A stretch of 64,000 bases of DNA, from the NCBI GenBank assembly GCA_000634195.1, contig JFLT01000015.1:80001-144000 (forward strand). The letters are read 5' to 3'. Every line of letters begins with the position of its first letter. Positions within the stretch are counted from its first letter, which is position 1. Made by a program: the position numbers and the translations under genes. The DNA is from Prochlorococcus sp. scB243_495D8 (GTDB lineage: Bacteria > Cyanobacteriota > Cyanobacteriia > PCC-6307 > Cyanobiaceae). The notes under the pieces are model-generated. The model saw only the letters and a list, made by a program, of their open reading frames with translations, was not told the DNA's origin and ran no database searches. Shown piece by piece: positions 18,817-27,360 of this stretch.

Positions 18817-19446
18817 ATGAGACAGCATGTTAATCCCCTTAGTAGTAATTTCAATCAAATTGAGAGAATACCCTCTTTGAGCGAAATGTTTGATGATTCT
18901 AAATCGAATCTTCATTTGGATATAGGCTGTGCTGCTGGTGAGTTTCTGTTTGATTTAGCTTTAGATAATACTAATTGGAATTATTTAGGAATTGAAATCC
19001 GCGAGAAATTAGTTAAAAATGCTAAATTAAAAGTAATTGAACGAGAAATCAAAAATCTATATTTTATATTTGGTAATGCTAATAATATTTTGAATAATGT
19101 CCAAAATAAATTTATTATCAGAAATCTAAAAAGTATTTCTTTTAATTTCCCTGATCCTTGGTTTAAAAAGAGGCATTTCAAAAGGCGTGTAATTCAGCCA
19201 GGATTTATTAATATCCTCTCAAATTCATTGCAAAAAGGCACCCTAATTTTTATAAAAACAGATGTAAAGGATTTATTTGATTATATGGAGTGCACTATAT
19301 CAAATAATTTTCATTTTAAAACATTAGAAAAAAAAGATTTTAATTTTTCAGAAAGCTTTAATCCAAATAAAGTTAAAACTAATAGGGAAAAGTATGTGAT
19401 GGTTAATCAACTTAATATTTATGAAAAAATTTATATAAAAATTTAA
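18817..19446 (+). CDS. trmB: tRNA (guanine-N7-)-methyltransferase
   Basis: A 209-residue SAM-dependent methyltransferase that forms 7-methylguanosine at position 46 of tRNA variable loops. The SAM-binding motif is [15 protein letters not shown] near 34-48, GIEIREKLV follows, and the family signature [16 protein letters not shown] lies near 109-124. Length is normal. It converges on glmM with a seven-base gap. Confidence 0.95.
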   Translation: MRQHVNPLSSNFNQIERIPSLSEMFDDSKSNLHLDIGCAAGEFLFDLALDNTNWNYLGIEIREKLVKNAKLKVIEREIKNLYFIFGNANNILNNVQNKFIIRNLKSISFNFPDPWFKKRHFKRRVIQPGFINILSNSLQKGTLIFIKTDVKDLFDYMECTISNNFHFKTLEKKDFNFSESFNPNKVKTNREKYVMVNQLNIYEKIYIKI

Positions 19447-19453
19447 TTCTTCA

Positions 19454-20806
19454 TTAATTTGTTATTTTATCAATTTCTAAAAAGAGTTTGTTTGTTATTT
19501 CGCTTGATAAAGAGTGAACTTCCTTATGATTTTCGGCCTCAACTAGAACTCTGATTACAGGTTCTGTACCGCTAGGCCTTATATAAACTCTACAATTATC
19601 CGAATATATTGTCTGAAAATTTTTTATAGATTCATCAATTAAGATTTTGTTTTTTGGATTTAATTTATTAATATTATAATCTAATTTAATATTAGTTAGT
19701 TTTTGAGGAAAAGCTTCGAAACTACTTTTAAGCCAATCATTTAAATTAATATTTTTCTTTTTACAGTATTTAGAAATTTGAAGTGCAGTTAATATCCCAT
19801 CACCAGAAAAGTTATTAATTTTTGAAAGTATATGACCTGACTGCTCACCACCTAATACAGCTCTTTTTTTCTTAATTGCGTCATGAACATATTTATCTCC
19901 TACATCAGTTCTATATAAAATTCCTCCAATTTTCTTCCAGGACTTTTCAAAACCTAAGTTTGCCATTTGCGTTGATATTAGTAAATTATTAGTGAGAATT
20001 TTTTGTTCCATAAGTTCTCTCCCCCAAAGAAAAAGAATATGATCTCCATCTAGCACATTTCCTTCTGAATCGATTCCAATTACTCTATCGGCATCTCCAT
20101 CGAAGCTGAATCCCATATCTGCAGAAGTCTCTTTTAATGCTTTTTTTAATGGTTCGAGGTAAGTAGAACCACAATTCAAATTAATTTTTAAACCATTTTT
20201 AGAGTTGTTGATAACATTTACATCAGCACCAAGAGACTGAAAAATTTTTTTTGCGCAAGTTGTCGCTGATCCATAGCATGTATCTAATATTATTCTCAAC
20301 CCGCTTAAACTTTCTCCACCCATTGTTTGGATTAGGCTTTTAATATAAGTATCCATAAAATCTTTATTTTTTTTTAGGGAAACCACTTTTGTAGGAATTG
20401 ATATATTTTGTTTTGACTCTTCAATTATTTTTTGAATTTTACTCTCAAAATTTTTAGTAATTTTTTGACCATTATGATCAAAAATTTTTATGCCATTATA
20501 TTCTGGCGGATTGTGACTTGCAGATATCATGACACCACTGCTCAGGTTCTCTTGTTTGATTAAAAAAGGTATAGCTGGGGTTGGACAGATTCCAAGATTT
20601 ATAAATTTTTTGCCACTTTCATTTATACCTTGTGTTACTCCCTGAAGCAGAATATCCCCACTAATTCTTGTATCTCTTCCAATTAATATTGGATTTTTCT
20701 TCTCTAAAGAGGAGCCTAAAGCATAACCTATTTTGTAGGCTAGAGAATAAGTTATCTCTTCATTAAATCTTCCTCTTATTCCATCAGTTCCAAAGATTGA
20801 TTGCAT
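19454..20806 (-). CDS. glmM: Phosphoglucosamine mutase
   Basis: A 450-residue alpha-D-phosphohexomutase that interconverts glucosamine-6-phosphate and glucosamine-1-phosphate for peptidoglycan and lipopolysaccharide precursors. The catalytic phosphoserine loop is [14 protein letters not shown] near 92-105, the metal loop is [10 protein letters not shown], the sugar loop is GGEQSGHI and the phosphate loop is [14 protein letters not shown]. The start [14 protein letters not shown] is typical of GlmM and separates it from the phosphomannomutase-like gene at 52267. Confidence 0.96.
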   Translation of the reverse strand: MQSIFGTDGIRGRFNEEITYSLAYKIGYALGSSLEKKNPILIGRDTRISGDILLQGVTQGINESGKKFINLGICPTPAIPFLIKQENLSSGVMISASHNPPEYNGIKIFDHNGQKITKNFESKIQKIIEESKQNISIPTKVVSLKKNKDFMDTYIKSLIQTMGGESLSGLRIILDTCYGSATTCAKKIFQSLGADVNVINNSKNGLKINLNCGSTYLEPLKKALKETSADMGFSFDGDADRVIGIDSEGNVLDGDHILFLWGRELMEQKILTNNLLISTQMANLGFEKSWKKIGGILYRTDVGDKYVHDAIKKKRAVLGGEQSGHILSKINNFSGDGILTALQISKYCKKKNINLNDWLKSSFEAFPQKLTNIKLDYNINKLNPKNKILIDESIKNFQTIYSDNCRVYIRPSGTEPVIRVLVEAENHKEVHSLSSEITNKLFLEIDKITN

Positions 20807-20945
20807 AATTAGATTTTGGTAATCAAAGAAATTTTTGATAACTATTCATTCCTTTATTTTATCAGTTGATTAAAAGCTTATAGATTTCAATTCTCTTTAT
20901 TTGTTCAACTTATTTAGAATATTTTAAGTTAGTGTTTTCTTAATA

Positions 20946-21491
20946 GTGCAATCTGAAAGTCGAGAGCAAATTCTAAATACAAATTTTAAAATAATGCTTG
21001 TTTTGATTATTTCTTTTGTCATTATTTCTATCCTTTTGTTTAAAAATCTATTTTTTAAATCAACTTATCTTCTAAAAAATTTTGGAGAATTATCTGTTAA
21101 CCCTGAAATAGCTTTTACAAATAATAAACCTACATTTCTGGAATTTTATGCAGAGTGGTGTGAAGTTTGCAAAGAAATGGCACCACAAGTTTCCTCTCTT
21201 AAAAATGAATACGAAGAAGATATAAATTTTGTTTTTTTAAATGTTGATAATCAAAAATGGGGCAATTATATCGATAAGTTTGGAGTAAACGGAATTCCTC
21301 AAGTTAATCTTTTTGATAAAAAGGGTAATCTAATATCTACTTTTATTGGTAAACAAGATGAAATAAAAATAAGAGAATCTATTAATAATTTAGAAAAAGA
21401 AGAGAATCCCTACAAGGAAATTATTAATGCTCAATTTTCAATAATTCAGGAAAATAAAAAAAATGAGGTTAGTCCTCGTAGTCATGGATAA
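20946..21491 (+). CDS. txlA: Membrane-anchored thioredoxin-like protein (TxlA/HCF164 type)
   Basis: A 181-residue protein with an N-terminal membrane anchor near 16-38 and a thioredoxin domain. The active site is WCEVC (Cys72 and Cys75) and the cis-Pro loop is NGIPQVNLFD. This matches TxlA/HCF164, thylakoid thiol-disulfide proteins that carry reducing power to the lumen side for cytochrome maturation. The start is GTG at 20946, and the C-terminal 30 residues are variable. It converges on thyX with a three-base gap. Confidence 0.85.
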   Translation: MQSESREQILNTNFKIMLVLIISFVIISILLFKNLFFKSTYLLKNFGELSVNPEIAFTNNKPTFLEFYAEWCEVCKEMAPQVSSLKNEYEEDINFVFLNVDNQKWGNYIDKFGVNGIPQVNLFDKKGNLISTFIGKQDEIKIRESINNLEKEENPYKEIINAQFSIIQENKKNEVSPRSHG

Positions 21492-21494
21492 TTT

Positions 21495-22127
21495 TTACCA
21501 CTCTAGAGACTTGGATACAATTGGAAAGCATTGTTTGAAAATCGACTTGCAATTTTTGGCGATAGACTTGTGTTCTTTTTGGGTACCGTGAGCTGATCTT
21601 AAATGAATGTAATGTATCCAAGATCTGCAGGATCCAGACATATAGATTCTTGTTGGAGTTGCTAATGGTAAAACAAATCTTGCACATTCTTTGGCTACCC
21701 CTTCAGCAAGTAAATCTTCATACAATTCTGAAGCAGCCTTAAAGTGTAAACCAATTTTTTCATTAAATCTTTTTTTTAACTCATCAGGGAGATCAGGAAT
21801 TGAATTTTGCCTGTTTTTAAAATCTTGACGCCTTAACTCTGGTAAAGGAATATTACCCAATTGAGAACTATCTGCATATCTCTGTGAAAATTCCTGGAAA
21901 GTAAATGATCTATGTCTTAAAATTTGGGCAGCAATTCCTCTGTTAGTTTCTATTTGCAAGGTCATAAATGACTGTTCAAAAACACTCCAATGTTCATTTT
22001 TAATGCAATAACTCAATAATTTCGAATAGTCTTCATTTTCCTGATTTTTTGGATTACTAACTCTTGCAATGTAAGCCATTGTTTTTTCTGCATCGGGAGT
22101 TAGCGAAATTAGTTCGACTTTACTCAT
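21495..22127 (-). CDS. thyX: Flavin-dependent thymidylate synthase
   Basis: A 210-residue FAD-dependent enzyme that makes dTMP from dUMP with methylene-tetrahydrofolate and NADPH. The ThyX signature RHRSFTFQEFSQRY lies near 71-84, where RHRxxS binds FAD and dUMP. The segment MSGSCRSWIHYIHLRSAHGTQKEH is also conserved. I chose the ATG at 22127 (MSKVELI); an ATG at 22142 would add five residues and overlap dcd by 14. It is last in a cobO-like/dcd/thyX unit. Confidence 0.96.
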   Translation of the reverse strand: MSKVELISLTPDAEKTMAYIARVSNPKNQENEDYSKLLSYCIKNEHWSVFEQSFMTLQIETNRGIAAQILRHRSFTFQEFSQRYADSSQLGNIPLPELRRQDFKNRQNSIPDLPDELKKRFNEKIGLHFKAASELYEDLLAEGVAKECARFVLPLATPTRIYMSGSCRSWIHYIHLRSAHGTQKEHKSIAKNCKSIFKQCFPIVSKSLEW

Positions 22128-22128
22128 T

Positions 22129-22722
22129 TTAGATTTTTGCAAGAGTTACTTTTTCTGGTTGGTTTTGATATTTACCTTTTCTATCTTCATAGGTTGTAGA
22201 GCACGGATCACCTTCAAAAAAGAGTAGTTGGCAAATACCCTCTTCAGCATAAATTCTGCAATCTGCACCTGAACTATTACTAAACTCTAAAGTTAGATGA
22301 CCTTCCCACCCTGCCTCTGCGGGCGTTGTATTAACAATAATTCCAAGCCTTGCGTATGTACTTTTACCTATACAGATAACAGTAATATTTTCTGGCACTT
22401 TCATCTTTTCTAAAGCAACTCCTAAACCATAGGAGTGAGCAGGGAGAATAAAAAAATCTCCATCTTTATCATGGTGAAGAGCAGTTTTCTCTAAATTATC
22501 AGGATTAAACTTTTTAGGGTTCATTACAGTCCCAGGGATATGTCTGAAAATTAGAAATTCTTTTGATGAAAGTCTTAAATCATAGCCATAAGAGGAACAA
22601 CCATAGCTCAAAACTGGCTTTTGTTTATTGTCAGGGTTAAGATGTCTCACCAAATTTGGTTGAAAGGGTTTAATCATACCTTCCGAAGCTTTTTGATTTA
22701 TCCAGAGATCATTTTTTAGCAT
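22129..22722 (-). CDS. dcd: dCTP deaminase
   Basis: A 197-residue enzyme of the dUTPase fold that deaminates dCTP to dUTP and so supplies dUMP for ThyX. Conserved blocks are SYGCSSYGYDLRLSS, GKSTYARLGIIVNTTPAEAGWEGHLTLEFSNS and GICQLLFFEG. The length fits the mono-functional or bifunctional family and cannot tell these apart. It lies four bases downstream of the cobO-like gene and directly upstream of thyX, so the three are probably one transcript. Confidence 0.95.
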   Translation of the reverse strand: MLKNDLWINQKASEGMIKPFQPNLVRHLNPDNKQKPVLSYGCSSYGYDLRLSSKEFLIFRHIPGTVMNPKKFNPDNLEKTALHHDKDGDFFILPAHSYGLGVALEKMKVPENITVICIGKSTYARLGIIVNTTPAEAGWEGHLTLEFSNSSGADCRIYAEEGICQLLFFEGDPCSTTYEDRKGKYQNQPEKVTLAKI

Positions 22723-22726
22723 TGTT

Positions 22727-23308
22727 TTATGAGCGAAGTTCAGTAATTTGATTAGCCATTAATAATAAATCTTTAGGAATATCTGTACCAGTAAGGATTA
22801 CATCTCCTGATATAAATCGGTTTTCAAGTGTTGAAATCAAATCATCTTTTTCGATAATTTTCATTTCAATAGCTAAAAAAATTTCATCAAGTATGATTTG
22901 ATCCTTCTCTCCAGACTGTAGTTCTCTTTTACAAAAATTCCATAATTCATTAGTAGATTCATAAATAGATTTTTTTAAATTTTTATCATTTTCAATTGCT
23001 TCAGAATTATATTGATCAAAGGAATGTGATGATCTTACCCACGTTAAATTACCGCATAGCTTTACTGCATTATCAACTCCTTGCTTAACCCCTCCTTTCA
23101 TAAATTGTACTAGTAGTACTCTCCTGCCAAGAGCAGCATTTCTTAAAGAGTCTCTTATTATAGAAGTGTAGCTACCTCTATATGAAGATTGATAGATTTG
23201 AATTTGCCCGTTTTGTGAAAATTTTTTTACGTTAATTTTGTTAGCAGTATTTGTTTTTACAACATCAAGATTTCTTTTGGAATAAATATGAGATGAACTA
23301 ATTACCAT
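22727..23308 (-). CDS. Corrinoid adenosyltransferase-like protein (CobO/BtuR family), Walker A lost
   Basis: A 193-residue protein of the CobO/BtuR fold, whose family transfers adenosyl from ATP to cob(I)alamin. Family blocks after the first strand are kept: ALGRRVLLVQFMKGG, QIILDEIFLAIEMKII and DVILTGTDIPKDLLLMAN. The ATP-binding P-loop, normally TGNGKGKT, reads QSSYRGSY at 40-47 and lacks the Gly-Lys-Thr core. Function as an adenosyltransferase is therefore uncertain; binding only or altered ATP use are possible. The first 30 residues are variable. It leads the unit with dcd and thyX and is divergent from ntcA. Confidence 0.8.
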   Translation of the reverse strand: MVISSSHIYSKRNLDVVKTNTANKINVKKFSQNGQIQIYQSSYRGSYTSIIRDSLRNAALGRRVLLVQFMKGGVKQGVDNAVKLCGNLTWVRSSHSFDQYNSEAIENDKNLKKSIYESTNELWNFCKRELQSGEKDQIILDEIFLAIEMKIIEKDDLISTLENRFISGDVILTGTDIPKDLLLMANQITELRS

Positions 23309-23507
23309 TATTTAAATTCTTTCTACATGCAGTATAATTAGAATGTATTGACACTGCATATAGTGTAATTTTACTTAAAAAAGGGTTAAGCAATTTGAAA
23401 CTGAGTGAAAAAGGCTTCTTGATATTCTGATAAGAATTGAAAATTGTTACTGTTGATACAAGATATTTTAGGGTGTCTTCTTAAATTTTTTAATAGTCAA
23501 GATATTT
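23309..23507. promoter_or_regulatory. Divergent intergenic region of the cobO-like gene and ntcA
   Basis: This 199-base spacer holds the promoters of both directions. Towards ntcA a TTGACA lies at 23348-23353, but no convincing -10 sits at 17 bases. An inverted repeat, ACACT and AGTGT separated by six bases, covers 23351-23366 and overlaps the -35. I found no perfect GTA-N8-TAC NtcA box. Everything beyond the repeats is inference. Confidence 0.35.
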
Positions 23508-24242
23508 ATGATACCTGTTTCCCGAGGATTCAACCGCTTTAGTTCGCAACATTCCGGACAAAGTAAAATTAACTCAGTTGGAGAACGTTTTCCAATCAAT
23601 AGAACTTTAATGGAAGTAATTAAAGGTCTAGACGGTGCAAGCACAGAAATGGTTGAGAGATCTAAAACAATATTTTTCCCTGGAGATCCTGCTGAAAGGG
23701 TTTATCTCATAAGAAGAGGAGCAGTAAGACTATCAAGAGTTTATGAGTCAGGTGAAGAAATAACTGTTGCTCTTTTAAGAGAGAATAGTCTCTTTGGTGT
23801 TTTATCTCTTTTGACAGGTCATAGATCCGATCGTTTTTACCATGCAATAGCATTCACAAGAGTTGAAATGATAACAGCACCAGCAAATTCTGTTTTAAGA
23901 GCTATAGAGGAAGATGCATCAGTAGGACTTTTACTTTTACAGGGGCTTTCAAGTAGGATCCTGCAAACTGAAACTATGATAGAAACTCTTACACATAGAG
24001 ATATGTCTTCTCGTTTAGTAAGTTTTTTAATGGTCCTTTGTAGAGACTTTGGAGTTGCAGGAGAAAAAGGTATTACGATAGATCTAAGGCTTTCACATCA
24101 GGCAATTGCTGAAGCTATTGGTTCTACAAGAGTAACAATTACAAGATTATTAGGAGATTTAAAGGATTCAGGGCTTCTTAATATTGAAAGAAAAAAGATC
24201 ACAGTTTTCGATCCAATTGCTCTTGCAAAAAGATTTAATTGA
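23508..24242 (+). CDS. ntcA: Global nitrogen regulator NtcA
   Basis: A 244-residue CRP/FNR-family transcription factor, the nitrogen-control regulator of cyanobacteria. It senses 2-oxoglutarate and binds GTA-N8-TAC boxes. The cyclic-nucleotide-fold effector domain runs roughly 30-140 ([33 protein letters not shown]). The C-terminal HTH is [20 protein letters not shown] near 197-216. The length is that of marine NtcA, with a slightly longer N-terminus than freshwater forms. A matching NtcA box lies upstream of amt1 in this window. The DUF3084 gene follows 21 bases later. Confidence 0.97.
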   Translation: MIPVSRGFNRFSSQHSGQSKINSVGERFPINRTLMEVIKGLDGASTEMVERSKTIFFPGDPAERVYLIRRGAVRLSRVYESGEEITVALLRENSLFGVLSLLTGHRSDRFYHAIAFTRVEMITAPANSVLRAIEEDASVGLLLLQGLSSRILQTETMIETLTHRDMSSRLVSFLMVLCRDFGVAGEKGITIDLRLSHQAIAEAIGSTRVTITRLLGDLKDSGLLNIERKKITVFDPIALAKRFN

Positions 24243-24263
24243 TTCATCATAAATTATGATGTA

Positions 24264-25247
24264 TTGAGTATATGCAAAATTGTGGCTTGGATTTTAATTG
24301 TTTTTTTAATATTTCTAGGGGGATTAATAGCGCCATTTGGTGATATTCTTGGAACGAAGATTGGTAAAGCAAGATTTAGCATCTTAAAATTAAGACCGAA
24401 AAAAACAGCCACTATAATAACTATCATCACTGGAGGGTTTATAAGTTCAATTTCAATAGGGTTACTGATTTTAGTAAGTGAAGAATTTAGACAAAGACTG
24501 TTTGTTGATATTCCTTTTTTGCAAAAAACTTTAGATGAAAGTAAAAAGGCTTTAATCCCTCTACAGGAAGAACGAAAGGAACTTGAAGGTAAAATTATTC
24601 AAAAAGAAAAGGAGTTAAATCAATTAAAAAATAATATTAAAGAGTTTAGGAGAGGAAATATTGTTATTAAAAGAGGACAAACTTTATTTATAGCTGAAAT
24701 CAACCCTAGCTCAAATCTAAAACCTGAATTTACAAAAATCTATAACGAAGCTGATAAATTTGTTAGGAAAATTGTTATTCCAATTAACAAAGAGGCAAAT
24801 AACATTCTTTTGTGGAGACCTAGTGATTTAACAAAAATTCAGAGCATAGCTGCTAAAGGTGGTAACTGGATTTTACTAATCAAATCCGCAACAAATGTTT
24901 TAAAAGGTGATAATTATGTTTTTGTTTATCCTGATTTATTAGAGAATAAATTTATAGTCAAAAAAGGGGATGTTATTACAAGTTCAATTCTTGCAGAAAG
25001 TGATTTAAATCTTAAATCAATAAATTCAAAAATTAAATCATTACTCAGAGAAACAAGGGATGAAATTAAGTCAAAAGGATCACAAGTTAGTGAAATCAAA
25101 ACAAATGGAAATTTTGTAAAAAAAATTCGAGACTTTCTTCAAGAGAATCAAAATGTCAAGTTTAAGTTAGAAGTAGTATCTTTGAGAGATAGTAAAACGA
25201 TTGAACCCATAGTCGTTGAAATCAATATTTTAAAAATTGCATCTTAA
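24264..25247 (+). CDS. DUF3084 family coiled-coil membrane protein
   Basis: A 327-residue protein with two N-terminal hydrophobic segments (near 5-25 and 51-70), a predicted coiled coil near 93-130 (rich in Lys, Glu and Leu) and a soluble C-terminal part. I recognise it as DUF3084, a cyanobacterial family usually placed next to ntcA; its function is unknown. The start is TTG at 24264 and no ATG gives the first membrane helix. Its stop abuts the ATG of the following YqgF-like gene, suggesting cotranscription with ntcA and that gene. Confidence 0.8.
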   Translation: MSICKIVAWILIVFLIFLGGLIAPFGDILGTKIGKARFSILKLRPKKTATIITIITGGFISSISIGLLILVSEEFRQRLFVDIPFLQKTLDESKKALIPLQEERKELEGKIIQKEKELNQLKNNIKEFRRGNIVIKRGQTLFIAEINPSSNLKPEFTKIYNEADKFVRKIVIPINKEANNILLWRPSDLTKIQSIAAKGGNWILLIKSATNVLKGDNYVFVYPDLLENKFIVKKGDVITSSILAESDLNLKSINSKIKSLLRETRDEIKSKGSQVSEIKTNGNFVKKIRDFLQENQNVKFKLEVVSLRDSKTIEPIVVEINILKIAS

Positions 25248-25685
25248 ATGCCCAGAGTTATAACTATTGATCCAGGGAAAAGTAAATGCGGCTTAGTATT
25301 AGCCGATATAAGTGAAAAAAAAGTTTATATAGCGATTATTCTTAAAAGTGAGTTAATTAAAAATTATGTAAAAAATTTAATTGCCGCTGAGGATATATCA
25401 CAAATAATTATTGGCAATGGTACTACCAGTAGTGAAATTAGAGAAAAACTATATTTTTTTAAAAAAGAAATAATAACTTTCGAGGAAAAAAATACCACCT
25501 TCAGGGCTAAAGCAAGATATTTTGAACTTTTCCCAATTAGAGGTCTGAAGTTTTTAATGCCTAGAGAGGTTTTTATCCTTAATAAACACCTTGATGCGAT
25601 ATCAGCTTTGATAATTTTAGAGGATTATTCCAAAACGAAGTTTACTTTGAATCAAAATATAGATTTTAAAACTTGGCAGAAATAG
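25248..25685 (+). CDS. YqgF/RuvX-like RNase H-fold protein
   Basis: A 145-residue protein with an RNase H-like fold related to the YqgF/RuvX Holliday-junction resolvase and pre-16S rRNA processing family. The N-terminal strand ITIDPGKSKCGLVLAD carries the expected first acidic residue, Asp8. IIIGNGTTSSEI and the HLDAISALIIL helix are the other landmarks. It is not the canonical ruvX, which is more conserved, so substrate is uncertain. It directly follows the DUF3084 gene and overlaps the convergent DUF3146 gene by 20 bases. Confidence 0.7.
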   Translation: MPRVITIDPGKSKCGLVLADISEKKVYIAIILKSELIKNYVKNLIAAEDISQIIIGNGTTSSEIREKLYFFKKEIITFEEKNTTFRAKARYFELFPIRGLKFLMPREVFILNKHLDAISALIILEDYSKTKFTLNQNIDFKTWQK

Positions 25686-25923
25686 TGAACTTGTATTCTT
25701 GCCCTGTTTCAAGTTCATAATCTTTTTTCAATAAAAATCTCAATAAGGCATCCTCAATTAATGCTCTTCCCAGAGGTGGATTTACTTTTAAAAGACCTTT
25801 ATTAAAGGAGTATGTAAAAGTCCATTTAAATTGACTAGCTTCCACAACCCCCTGTATTTGCTTCTTTGAGAAGCAATATTCTTTAACACTTACATTTGCT
25901 ATAGTTTCAGGCTTTGAACGCAT
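25666..25923 (-). CDS. DUF3146 family small protein
   Basis: An 85-residue soluble protein. The pattern of strands (ANVSVKEYCFS, QFKWTFTYSFNKGLLKVNPPLGRALIEDALLRFLL, KFTISAKF) matches DUF3146, a cyanobacterial family of unknown function, as I recall it. It is three bases downstream of pth on the same strand. The last 20 bases overlap the end of the convergent YqgF-like gene, so both genes constrain the same codons. Confidence 0.75.
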   Translation of the reverse strand: MRSKPETIANVSVKEYCFSKKQIQGVVEASQFKWTFTYSFNKGLLKVNPPLGRALIEDALLRFLLKKDYELETGQEYKFTISAKF

Positions 25924-25926
25924 TTC

Positions 25927-26529
25927 TTAAAGTTGGTCTTTGTCAAAAGAATTTAATTCGTTAATTATATAATCTTCTTTTTTATTATTTAGTTTTTCAA
26001 TAGATTCGATTACTTTCTTGTACACTTTATCTAATATTAATTTCTCTTCTGCAGAAATATTTCCTAATACATGTGAAATGGTATTGAAATTATTTTTTCC
26101 TTTTATTAGTGGAGGTGACCCTATACCAATTCTTATTCTTTTAAAGTTTTGTGTCTGTAATTGTTCAATGATGCTTTTTAGCCCGTTATGTCCCCCTGAG
26201 CTTCCTTTTCTTCTAAATCTTATTTTTCCAAGGGGAAGATCTTTATCATCGACTATTATGAAAACCTGATCTAAATTAATTTTGTACCAATCAACTATTG
26301 CTCGGACAGCATCACCACTGTTATTCATAAATGTATTTGGTAAAAATAATCTGAAAGTAGAATCATTGATTTTAAATTCTGAACAGTAACTTTTAAGCTT
26401 ATCTTTTAGTAAAAAATTTGAATTATATTTTTTCGAGAGATTTTCAAGCAGTAAAAAACCTATATTATGTCTATTTTTTGAGTATTTTTTCCCAGGATTT
26501 CCTAATCCAATTAAAAATATTTCTTTCAT
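25927..26529 (-). CDS. pth: Peptidyl-tRNA hydrolase
   Basis: A 200-residue enzyme that frees tRNA from peptidyl-tRNAs dropped from ribosomes. The signature GLGNPGKKYSKNRHNIGF (catalytic His20 in RHNIGF) starts the protein; FMNNSGDAV, IIVDDKDLPLGKIRFRRKGSSGGHNGLKSI and RIRIGIG follow. Length is normal. It is in tandem with DUF3146. The psbH terminator lies upstream, so pth needs its own promoter between about 26530 and 26607. Confidence 0.97.
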   Translation of the reverse strand: MKEIFLIGLGNPGKKYSKNRHNIGFLLLENLSKKYNSNFLLKDKLKSYCSEFKINDSTFRLFLPNTFMNNSGDAVRAIVDWYKINLDQVFIIVDDKDLPLGKIRFRRKGSSGGHNGLKSIIEQLQTQNFKRIRIGIGSPPLIKGKNNFNTISHVLGNISAEEKLILDKVYKKVIESIEKLNNKKEDYIINELNSFDKDQL

Positions 26530-26606
26530 TGTTTATTTCTAAAACTCTTTTTTGAGAATTATGAATATATACAAACTATAACTAAATAAATAAAAACAAA
26601 AACTTA

Positions 26607-26650
26607 AAAAAGTTATTTGGCAATTTTCAAATTAACCAAATAACTTTTCG
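26607..26650 (-). terminator. Rho-independent terminator of psbH
   Basis: A perfect 13-bp stem (26608-26620 pairing with 26636-26648; arms end in CCAAATAACTTTT) with a 15-base loop. On the minus strand it begins about 18 bases after the psbH stop and is followed by a T run. The stem is AT-rich but long. Confidence 0.85.
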
Positions 26651-26666
26651 AAAAAATTTCTGAAAT

Positions 26667-26867
26667 TTAGTTTCCGTTCCAATCTACTGAGAAACCTTGT
26701 AGTAGCAAGGATTGGTTATAAATTTGTAGAAGAATAACCAAGAAAACTAAAAGTAGTAGACCAATTACTGTCATGACAGGAACTGCTCCCCAACCAGGGA
26801 CAACTTTTCCCTGACCTGAATTGCCAATTGCTTTTAAAAGACTTCCCAATGCTGTTTTTTGACCCAT
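26667..26867 (-). CDS. psbH: Photosystem II protein PsbH
   Basis: A 66-residue single-span photosystem II subunit that stabilises assembly near CP47 and the QB site. It has a soluble N-terminal part ([19 protein letters not shown]), then the diagnostic [12 protein letters not shown] and one transmembrane helix ([21 protein letters not shown]). The phosphorylated Thr of plants is in the N-terminal extension missing here, as in cyanobacteria. It is divergent from psbN, with 80 bases between starts, the usual arrangement for these two genes. Confidence 0.97.
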
Positions 26868-26947
26868 GTTAAATTCACAAAATCGAATATTATTTCGCTA
26901 TTGTATAAGAACTCATACATAAATTGTTTACAAACTTAGCAAAATTG

Positions 26948-27100
26948 ATGCAAACTTTATCATCAGCTCCTGATCCTGCAGTTTCTATAGCTGTAACAAT
27001 TCTGGCTTTACTTTTAGCTTTGACCGGTTTTGGTCTTTGGACTGCTTTTGGTCCTAAAGCAGCAAAGCTTACTGATCCTTGGGATGATCATGATGATTAA
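26948..27100 (+). CDS. psbN: Photosystem II assembly protein PsbN
   Basis: A 50-residue single-span protein, MQTLSSAPDPAVSIAVTILA and so on, ending with LTDPWDDHDD. PsbN is needed for assembly or repair of photosystem II rather than being a permanent subunit. The hydrophobic segment VSIAVTILALLLALTGFGLW and the GPKAAKLTDPWDDH tail identify it. It is too short for most ORF cut-offs. It is divergent from psbH and followed 109 bases later by psbI. Confidence 0.95.
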   Translation: MQTLSSAPDPAVSIAVTILALLLALTGFGLWTAFGPKAAKLTDPWDDHDD

Positions 27101-27209
27101 TTAATCATGAAAGTATTTCAAAATTTACCAAAAATACAAAAAGTAAACAATTAACCATAGTTTAACTATAAATTTAATAGGATATAAATCTCTCAGCACT
27201 AGTAATTCC

Positions 27210-27338
27210 ATGCTCGCTTTAAAAATTTCTGTTTACACCATCGTCTTTTTCTTTGTAGGAATATTTCTTTTCGGATTTTTAGCAAGTGATCCTACTAGAA
27301 CCCCAAACAGAAAAGATCTAGAAAGTCCTCAAGATTAA
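27210..27338 (+). CDS. psbI: Photosystem II protein PsbI
   Basis: A 42-residue single-span subunit next to D1 in the photosystem II reaction centre. The sequence opens [19 protein letters not shown] and ends with [20 protein letters not shown], the invariant PsbI C-terminus. It starts with ATG and lies 22 bases before the TTG of the OstA-like gene. It is too short for most ORF cut-offs. Confidence 0.96.
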
Positions 27339-27360
27339 TATTTTTAATTAAATTTTAAAA

